This document shows positions 48,759 to 54,030 of a stretch of 54,030 nucleotides of DNA, piece after piece; the stretch's first letter is position 1, and each line of letters begins with the position of its first letter. The stretch comes from Citricoccus zhacaiensis. Lineage in GTDB: Bacteria > Actinomycetota > Actinomycetes > Actinomycetales > Micrococcaceae. The position numbers and the translations under genes are program-made. The stretch covers positions 1 through 54,030 of the forward strand of contig NZ_BMLQ01000003.1 in the NCBI RefSeq assembly GCF_014645315.1, in the 5' to 3' direction. Under the pieces are notes generated by a model. The model made no database searches and was not told the origin of the DNA. It was given only the letters and a program-made list of their open reading frames with translations.

Positions 48759-51008
48759 GTGTCACCAGGTTCCACAGCGCCTCACCCAGGCACCCGGTTC
48801 CGGTCCGATATCCAGGGACTCCGTGCCCTGGCGGTGCTGCTCGTCCTCCTCTACCACGCTGGCCTGCCGTTCGCCCCCGGTGGGTACGTGGGCGTGGACA
48901 TCTTCTTCGTCATCTCCGGTTACCTCATCACGTCCGGGCTGCTCGCCCGCATCCGGGAGCACGGCCGGCTGGACCTCGTGGACTTCTACGGGCGGCGTGT
49001 CCGGCGCATCCTCCCTGCGGCCCTGGTGGCCCTGACCGGCACGGTGCTGCTGACCCTGGCGATCCTGCCGCGCTCCCGCTGGGATGCGATCGCCACCGAG
49101 GCCACGGGCAGTGTGCTGTTCGTGGTCAACTGGATCCTCGGGCAGGGGTCCACGGACTACCTGCGCCAGGACGAGGCCGCCAGCCCGCTGCAGCACTACT
49201 GGTCGATCGCCGTGGAGGAGCAGTTCTACCTGCTCTGGCCCCTGGTGCTCATCCTCGTCCTGGTGATCGCCGGGTGGCGTCACGCCCGTCAGGACCGTCC
49301 CGACGGCGGCAGGTCCCGGCACCGTGCCGCGTCCAGTCTCGCGGTGCTCCAGCGCCAGTGGATCGTGGGGGCCGCGGTGGTCCTGTTCATCGGCTCACTG
49401 GTGCACTCCCTGCACCTCACGGCGGTGAATCCGGGGATGGCCTACTTCGCCACCACCACCCGCGTCCACGAGCTCGGGATGGGCGTGCTCCTGGCCCTGT
49501 TCGCCACCCGGTTGGCGAACCTGCCCCGGCGGTGGACCCTGTCCCTGGGCTGGGCCGGACTGGCCGCCATGATCGGGGCCGGCGTCTCCTTCAGCGGAGC
49601 GACGTCCTTCCCCGGCGTCGCGGCCCTGGTGCCAACCCTCGGTGCTGCGGCCGTCATCGTCTCCGGCCTGAATGCCCAGGAGCGCGTCGGCGTCGGCTCG
49701 CTGTTGTCCCTGCGTCCCGTGACCGTCGTCGGGGACCTCTCCTACTCGCTGTACCTGTGGCACTGGCCGCTGATCGTCATGGCCACGTTCCTCTTCGGCG
49801 GACTGCCCTGGTACATCGGGCTGATGACGGCGGCCCTGGCCTTCCTGCCGGCCTGGGCCAGCTACCGGTGGGTGGAGAAGCCGTTCCAGCGGTGGACCGT
49901 CGTGCGGCCCCCCGGAAAGGCGATCCAGGTCGGTCTCGCCGCCTCGCTGGCGGTCATCGTCGGGACGGCGTCCCTGGACATCGCCACATCCCGAACCGGC
50001 CCCCATGGCTGGCAGCCACCCACCTATGCGGAGGCGTTGGACCAGGCTGCAGCGGAGCAGTCGGAGCGGGGCGTAGAGGACCAGGCGGGCGAGCCGGACC
50101 AGCCGGTTCCGTCGGGCCAAGCCGCCGAAGGCGACCACGGCACCGAGGGCTCCGGGGTGGGACCGGCGCTGCTCGGGGGTGAGCTGCTGCAGGCGGATCC
50201 GGAAGCTGCCTTGGGCCGCACTCCGCTCGAGGCGCTGCTGCCCGGGGCGGACACCGTTGACCTCGACCTGCCGGAGGCCTACGCGCAGGACTGCGTGCAG
50301 AGTGATCGGGAGACCGATCCACGCGCCTGCACCTATGGCCCGGATGACGCGGAGTTCCGCGTGGCCCTGACCGGCGACTCCCATGCGGCCCAGTGGCAGG
50401 CCGCCGTGAATCGGCTGGCCGCGGAGAACGGCTGGCAGGTCCGCACCTACCTGAAGTCCTCCTGCCCACTCACCGGTGGCCAGGTGTTGCTGGAGGGAGA
50501 CGTGTTCTCTGAGTGCGAGCAGTGGAACGCCGGGGTGATGGAGGAGTTGCGGGCCGGGGACTATGACCTCGTCCTGACGTCGTCCTTCACCTACGAGTCA
50601 CCCGAGGACCAGAGGTCCGTGCCGGAGGGCCACGCCGCAGCGTGGAACGCGCTGGCGGAGAGCGGGATCCCGGTCGGCGTGATCATCGACCCGCCGATTC
50701 CCGGCTACAACATCCCGGAGTGCATCGAGACCCGCCCGGACACCTATGTCCAGGAGTGCGGCTTCGCCGAGAACGAGGCCGAGCCCTCGGGGTCAGAGCA
50801 GCAGCGGGAGGCTCTGGAGCGTGCCGCGTCCGCGGTTCCCCTGGACGTGGTCGGCGGCATCTGCCCGGACGGCACCTGCCCCGCGGTCATCGGAACGGTG
50901 GTGGTGTGGCGGGACAAGAACCACCTCACCTCAACGTATGCCGAGTCGATGGCCCCTTGGCTCGGTCAGGTCCTCGAGGGACAGGGCCTGGTTCCGGCAC
51001 TCCGATAG
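48759..51008 (+). CDS. OafA/YrhL-type O-acyltransferase with C-terminal SGNH domain
   Basis: A 749-residue membrane protein. Residues ~10-400 form the acyltransferase-3 domain with ten or so helices: FRSDIQGLRALAVLLVLLYH, GGYVGVDIFFVISGYLITSG and YWSIAVEEQFYLLWPL. After a disordered Glu/Gln/Pro-rich linker (~430-480) comes an extracytoplasmic SGNH domain with the Ser in ALTGDSHAAQW and the Asp/His pair in DKNHLTSTYAE. Such proteins acetylate cell-wall or exported polysaccharides. The GTG start follows GGAGAAG. Direct repeats upstream suggest response-regulator control. Confidence 0.9.
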   Translation: MSPGSTAPHPGTRFRSDIQGLRALAVLLVLLYHAGLPFAPGGYVGVDIFFVISGYLITSGLLARIREHGRLDLVDFYGRRVRRILPAALVALTGTVLLTLAILPRSRWDAIATEATGSVLFVVNWILGQGSTDYLRQDEAASPLQHYWSIAVEEQFYLLWPLVLILVLVIAGWRHARQDRPDGGRSRHRAASSLAVLQRQWIVGAAVVLFIGSLVHSLHLTAVNPGMAYFATTTRVHELGMGVLLALFATRLANLPRRWTLSLGWAGLAAMIGAGVSFSGATSFPGVAALVPTLGAAAVIVSGLNAQERVGVGSLLSLRPVTVVGDLSYSLYLWHWPLIVMATFLFGGLPWYIGLMTAALAFLPAWASYRWVEKPFQRWTVVRPPGKAIQVGLAASLAVIVGTASLDIATSRTGPHGWQPPTYAEALDQAAAEQSERGVEDQAGEPDQPVPSGQAAEGDHGTEGSGVGPALLGGELLQADPEAALGRTPLEALLPGADTVDLDLPEAYAQDCVQSDRETDPRACTYGPDDAEFRVALTGDSHAAQWQAAVNRLAAENGWQVRTYLKSSCPLTGGQVLLEGDVFSECEQWNAGVMEELRAGDYDLVLTSSFTYESPEDQRSVPEGHAAAWNALAESGIPVGVIIDPPIPGYNIPECIETRPDTYVQECGFAENEAEPSGSEQQREALERAASAVPLDVVGGICPDGTCPAVIGTVVVWRDKNHLTSTYAESMAPWLGQVLEGQGLVPALR

Positions 51009-51027
51009 GAGAAGGCCCCGCCCGCGG

Positions 51028-51741
51028 TCAGGAGCCCTTCTGGCTCATAGCCTCCTGGATCGGGGTGCCCTCGAGGAGGATCTCGGCGGTGTAGACGCCG
51101 GCATTGGCCAGGGCGGTGTTCTCCAGCTGGGCGATGATGCGCGGATCGTCGCAGGTGCCTGAGGAGATCGGGGTGCCGGACAGGTCCACGGTCACGGTGT
51201 CGCCGGAGATGGAGATCTCCGTGACCTCGAGATCGGACTGGTAGAGCGAGTTGGTCAGTCCGGAGCCGACCTCGTACTCGGTCTGGTCCATCAGCACCTG
51301 GAGGCCGGCCTCCACGAAGGATGGATCCCCGACGTCTCCGGCACCCGAGACCGGTGCGGTGGACTCCATCAGGCTGCTGTCCCCACACCCCGGGAATTCG
51401 ATGCCCTCGAGGTTGTCCATCGCCACCCAGTACACGGTGGCCTCCGTGGCGCCCTGGGCGGTCTCGGATGCGGAGGCGGAACCTGAAGCTGAGGCCGAAC
51501 CGGACGGGGTCGAACTGGCCGAGGGCGAGGCGGTGGCAGAATCGCTCGGCGACGCTGACTCCGTCGCCGGCATCGACTCAGTGGCCGACGCGCTGGCGCT
51601 GGCGGTGTCACTCGGGGAGGGGGTGGGACTCTCGGAGTCCTCGCTGCCGCTCGGTCCGCAGGCGGTCAGGCCGAGGGACAGCACGGCGGTCAGGGCCGCA
51701 GTGGCAAGGAGCGGGCGTCGGGCGGTTCGCGTCTGACTCAT
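51028..51741 (-). CDS. GerMN-domain-like lipoprotein, Ser-rich (second)
   Basis: A 237-residue lipoprotein with LTAC lipobox and a ~65-residue Ser/Ala/Thr/Glu linker made of near-repeats (SASASATE, SASPSDSATASPSASS). The C-terminal GerMN-like domain includes TVYWVAMDNLEG, VTEISISGDTVTVDLSG and AEILLEGTPIQEA. The domain corresponds to that of 44665-45432. TAGGCT 7 nt before the ATG indicates a leaderless mRNA. Function unknown; the long linker suggests it reaches through the cell wall. Confidence 0.7.
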   Translation of the reverse strand: MSQTRTARRPLLATAALTAVLSLGLTACGPSGSEDSESPTPSPSDTASASASATESMPATESASPSDSATASPSASSTPSGSASASGSASASETAQGATEATVYWVAMDNLEGIEFPGCGDSSLMESTAPVSGAGDVGDPSFVEAGLQVLMDQTEYEVGSGLTNSLYQSDLEVTEISISGDTVTVDLSGTPISSGTCDDPRIIAQLENTALANAGVYTAEILLEGTPIQEAMSQKGS

Positions 51742-51748
51742 ACCCCTG

Positions 51749-51775
51749 AGCCTAGACGAGGCTGGCGCCTAGACT
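51749..51775. promoter_or_regulatory. Divergent leaderless promoter pair in a 40-bp gap
   Basis: TAGGCT on the minus strand (51749-51754) lies 7 nt before the lipoprotein start, and TAGACT on the plus strand (51770-51775) 6 nt before the DedA-like start. The -35 regions must overlap. Confidence 0.5.
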
Positions 51776-51781
51776 TGCCCC

Positions 51782-52327
51782 ATGATGGACTGGATCGCCT
51801 CCCTGCCGCTGGTCTGGGCCATCCTCCTGTTCTGGGGCGGCGCCATGTGCCGCTCCACCGCCACGTACGCCCTCGGCCGGGGAATCGCCGCCGGAGCCGA
51901 GCACACGGCCCTGCGCCGCTACATGTCCGGCCCGGTCTACCTGCGCGCCATGCGGTTCATCGACCGCTGGGGGCCCTGGGCCATCCCCTTCTGCTTCCTG
52001 ACGGTCGGCATCCAGACCGCGGTCATCGGTACGGCCGGCGTGACCCGCATGAGTTGGCGCCGGTTCCTCCCCGCCGCCCTGCTCGGATCCCTGATCTGGG
52101 GCATCATCTACGGGACCATCGGCATGGCCGTCGTCTGGGCGGTCATCACCACGGCCCTGGCGAGCCCGGTGGCGCTGCTCGCGCTGGTCCTGGCGCTGGC
52201 CGGCGTCGTGGTGCTGATCCTGTGGCGTACGGGAGGCCTCGCCCGGTTGCGGGCCTCGCGTGCCCAGCGCCGGGCCCACCGGGCGGCCCGGATTCAGGCG
52301 GACACCACGTCCGACGCCGGCCGGTAG
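51782..52327 (+). CDS. DedA/VTT-domain-like membrane protein
   Basis: A 181-residue membrane protein with about four hydrophobic segments. FIDRWGPWAIPFCFLTVGIQ and GVTRMSWRRFLPAALLGSLI match the core of the DedA (SNARE-associated/VTT) family, linked to lipid flipping and membrane homeostasis. The C-terminus is Arg/Ala-rich. ATG 51782 is followed at once by a second ATG. The last 34 bases overlap the convergent alanine dehydrogenase gene. Confidence 0.75.
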   Translation: MMDWIASLPLVWAILLFWGGAMCRSTATYALGRGIAAGAEHTALRRYMSGPVYLRAMRFIDRWGPWAIPFCFLTVGIQTAVIGTAGVTRMSWRRFLPAALLGSLIWGIIYGTIGMAVVWAVITTALASPVALLALVLALAGVVVLILWRTGGLARLRASRAQRRAHRAARIQADTTSDAGR

Positions 52328-53433
52328 TCCAGCTGCGGGTCCAGCCCCAGCGGTCCGGCCACGGCGTCGGTGACCCCCTGATGGGTGAGGACGCCCTCGT
52401 GGGCGTTCAGCCCGGACAGCAACCCCTCGTCCGCGGCGAGTGCCTCACGCCAGCCGTGGTCGGCGATCCGCAGGATGTAGGGCAGCGTGGCGTTGGTGAG
52501 GGCCGCCGTCGAGGTCTGGGGGACGGCCCCGGGGATGTTGGCCACGCAGTAGTAGATCTGCTCACCCACCCGGAAGGTCGGTTCCTGGTGGGTGGTGGGC
52601 CGGGAGTTCTCGAAGCAGCCGCCCTGGTCGATCGCGATGTCCACGAGCACGGAGCCGGGGCGCATGGACGCCACCATGTCCGCGGTGACCAGCTTGGGGG
52701 CGGCCGCGCCGGGGATGAGCACCGAGCCGATCACCAGGTCGGCATCCGCCACGGTCTCGGCGATGTGCATCTTCGAGGAGGCCAGCGTGTGCAACCGCCC
52801 CTGGTGCGCGGTGTCCAGTTCGGTGAGGCGGTTGAGGTTGATGTCCAGGACGGTCACGTCGGCGCCCATGCCGGCGGCGACCACGGCGGCGGCCTCCCCG
52901 GCGACGCCGGCCCCGATCACCGCCACGCGGGCCCGCCGGGTTCCGGGCACGCCGCTCATGAGGATGCCGGAGCCTCCCTGGGCCTGGGTCAGGTGGTAGG
53001 CGCCGGCCAGGGGAGCGAGGCGTCCGGCGACCTGGCTCATGGGGGCCAGGAGTGGCAGTGCGCGCCCGCGGGTGACGGTCTCGTAGGCGATGGCCGTGGT
53101 GCCGGATTCGAGCACGGCGTGGGTGAGCTTCGGATCAGCGGCCAGGTGCAGGTAGGTGAACAGCGTCTGTCCCCGGCGCATCAGGTGCCATTCGGGGCCC
53201 ACCGGCTCCTTGACCTTGAGCACCAGGTCGGCCTGGTCCCAGATCTCCTCGGCCGAGGGCACGATCCGCGCCCCGGCCTGCCGGTAGTCCTCGTCCGGGG
53301 TGCCTGAGCCGAGCCCGGCCCCGGACTGGACCATGACCTCGTGCTGGTGGTGGACGAGCTCCGTGACGCCGACGGGGGTGAGGCCGACGCGGAACTCGTT
53401 GTTCTTGATTTCAGTGGGGACGCCGATGAGCAT
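52294..53433 (-). CDS. ald: Alanine dehydrogenase
   Basis: A 379-residue NAD-dependent enzyme that interconverts L-alanine with pyruvate and ammonia. MLIGVPTEIKNNEFRVGLTP, the substrate Lys in LVLKVKEP, the catalytic His in FTYLHLAADP, and the NAD motif VIGAGVAGEAAA are all intact. The minus-strand TAACGT 6 nt before the ATG suggests a leaderless mRNA. Its 3' end overlaps the DedA-like gene by 34 bp on the opposite strand. Confidence 0.96.
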   Translation of the reverse strand: MLIGVPTEIKNNEFRVGLTPVGVTELVHHQHEVMVQSGAGLGSGTPDEDYRQAGARIVPSAEEIWDQADLVLKVKEPVGPEWHLMRRGQTLFTYLHLAADPKLTHAVLESGTTAIAYETVTRGRALPLLAPMSQVAGRLAPLAGAYHLTQAQGGSGILMSGVPGTRRARVAVIGAGVAGEAAAVVAAGMGADVTVLDINLNRLTELDTAHQGRLHTLASSKMHIAETVADADLVIGSVLIPGAAAPKLVTADMVASMRPGSVLVDIAIDQGGCFENSRPTTHQEPTFRVGEQIYYCVANIPGAVPQTSTAALTNATLPYILRIADHGWREALAADEGLLSGLNAHEGVLTHQGVTDAVAGPLGLDPQLDYRPASDVVSA

Positions 53434-53439
53434 GATTCG

Positions 53440-53445
53440 ACGTTA
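53440..53445 (-). promoter_or_regulatory. -10 box of a leaderless promoter (ald)
   Basis: TAACGT on the minus strand, 6 nt before the ATG at 53433. A weak match. Confidence 0.4.
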
Positions 53446-53484
53446 GCCTGCCGGGCCCGTTTCGGGGAGGGGCGATGCCGGCAC

Positions 53485-53490
53485 CATACT
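53485..53490 (+). promoter_or_regulatory. -10 box of a leaderless promoter (DUF456 gene)
   Basis: CATACT, 6 nt before the GTG at 53497, with no Shine-Dalgarno sequence in between. Confidence 0.45.
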
Positions 53491-53496
53491 GGGCAC

Positions 53497-53997
53497 GTGG
53501 ACTACGAGATCATCACCACTGTCATCGCCGGGTTGCTGTTGGTGGTGGCCGTGCTCGGCACCATCATCCCGATCCTGCCCGGTTCCATCCTGACCGTCAT
53601 TACGCTCATCGGCTGGGCCTGGGTCCTCGGCTCGCCCGCCGCCTGGACCGCCGCGATCATCGGCGCGGGCCTGGCCATCGCCGGCCTGAGCGCTTCAGCA
53701 GTACTGACCGGCCGGAAGATGAAACGCGAGCAGATTCCGAACGGCCCCGTCCTGGTGGGGGTGGTGTGCGCGATCGTGGGCATGTTCGTGATCCCCGTGG
53801 TCGGGCTTTTCGTCGGCTTCGCCGTGGGCCTGCTGGCGGCGGAGTTCGCCCGGCGCCGCGACTTCAAGGCCGCTGCGCGATCCTCCTGGGAGGCGCTGAA
53901 GTCCATGGGACTCGGCATCCTCGTGGAGTTCGGCTGCGCCTCGCTGGCCGCTTCGTCCTTCGCCATCGGCACTCTGGTGCACTTCCTCAACCGCTGA
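53497..53997 (+). CDS. DUF456 family membrane protein
   Basis: A 166-residue protein with Gly-rich hydrophobic segments: TTVIAGLLLVVAVLGTIIPI, then ILPGSILTVITLIGWAWVLG, a central SASAVLTGRKMKREQIPNGP loop, and GMFVIPVVGLFVGFAVGLLA. The pattern of paired glycine-rich hairpins around a polar loop is that of DUF456. The GTG at 53497 is chosen because a -10-like box sits 6 nt before it and the preceding in-frame codons are polar and overlap the ald gene. Function unknown. Confidence 0.75.
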   Translation: MDYEIITTVIAGLLLVVAVLGTIIPILPGSILTVITLIGWAWVLGSPAAWTAAIIGAGLAIAGLSASAVLTGRKMKREQIPNGPVLVGVVCAIVGMFVIPVVGLFVGFAVGLLAAEFARRRDFKAAARSSWEALKSMGLGILVEFGCASLAASSFAIGTLVHFLNR

Positions 53998-54030
53998 GAC
54001 GCCAGAACAACGACGGCGGCGCGTCACCTT

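Noticed and set aside
1-54030. CRISPR arrays, prophage genes, rRNA or tRNA genes
   Set aside because: No regularly spaced repeats, phage structural genes or RNA gene signatures were seen anywhere in the window.

Overview
The window reads as a chromosomal stretch of a high-GC Gram-positive bacterium (Actinomycetota, most like Micrococcaceae such as Arthrobacter, Citricoccus or Kocuria; the genus cannot be fixed from sequence alone). Reasons: very GC-rich codon use on both strands, frequent GTG/TTG starts, ATGA/GTGA start-stop overlaps, many apparently leaderless genes with a TANNNT box 6-7 nt before the start codon, PdxS/PdxT vitamin B6 synthesis, and actinobacterial-type pca and phd gene clusters. 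The left edge cuts an IS110-type transposase.

Layout. (1) 172-8209: an operon of two substrate-binding lipoproteins flanking a thiamine-diphosphate enzyme, a LysR regulator, and a divergent NMT1/TauA-type ABC core (two permeases and an ATPase). (2) 8297-16034: a YkuD-type lipoprotein, then a translationally coupled trio: a Pls/PosA-type membrane nonribosomal peptide synthetase (A-PCP-six TM-three tandem terminal domains), a complete DapA and a membrane acyltransferase. This looks like an epsilon-poly-lysine-type biosynthetic operon. (3) 16069-26117: a small ORF, an IclR regulator, pobA, pcaHG, pcaBDCF and pcaIJ, which together carry 4-hydroxybenzoate through protocatechuate and beta-ketoadipate to succinyl-CoA and acetyl-CoA. 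(4) 26455-27894: a flavin monooxygenase resembling bacterial trimethylamine monooxygenase. (5) 28033-39753: a cluster equivalent to the Corynebacterium glutamicum phd phenylpropanoid genes (MFS transporter, MarR regulator, SDR, amidohydrolase, acyl-CoA dehydrogenase, MaoC hydratase, acyl-CoA ligase), interrupted by three more substrate-binding lipoproteins and a second MarR gene. (6) 39851-43123: a sixth substrate-binding lipoprotein, a LigM/DesA-like folate-dependent O-demethylase and a PadR regulator. (7) 43330-53997: housekeeping and envelope genes (aminotransferase, two GerMN-like lipoproteins, HTH protein, CitE-like lyase, pdxS, pdxT, OafA-SGNH acyltransferase, DedA-like protein, alanine dehydrogenase, DUF456 protein).

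How the parts fit. Regions 1 and 3-6 form a plausible lignin-aromatic catabolic island. Hydroxycinnamates are activated and shortened by the phd enzymes to 4-hydroxybenzoate, vanillate or protocatechuate; PobA and the LigM-like demethylase feed the first two into protocatechuate; Pca enzymes finish the job. Six substrate-binding lipoproteins in three sequence pairs, with only one ABC core among them, suggest one importer with interchangeable receptors. Two shared DNA motifs support co-regulation: TTGA-N5-TCAA palindromes at the phd promoters, and AACAATATTGTT-like sites at both the ABC core promoter and a distant receptor/MarR promoter. The polylysine-like operon is separate from this and is the most striking candidate for an undescribed system.
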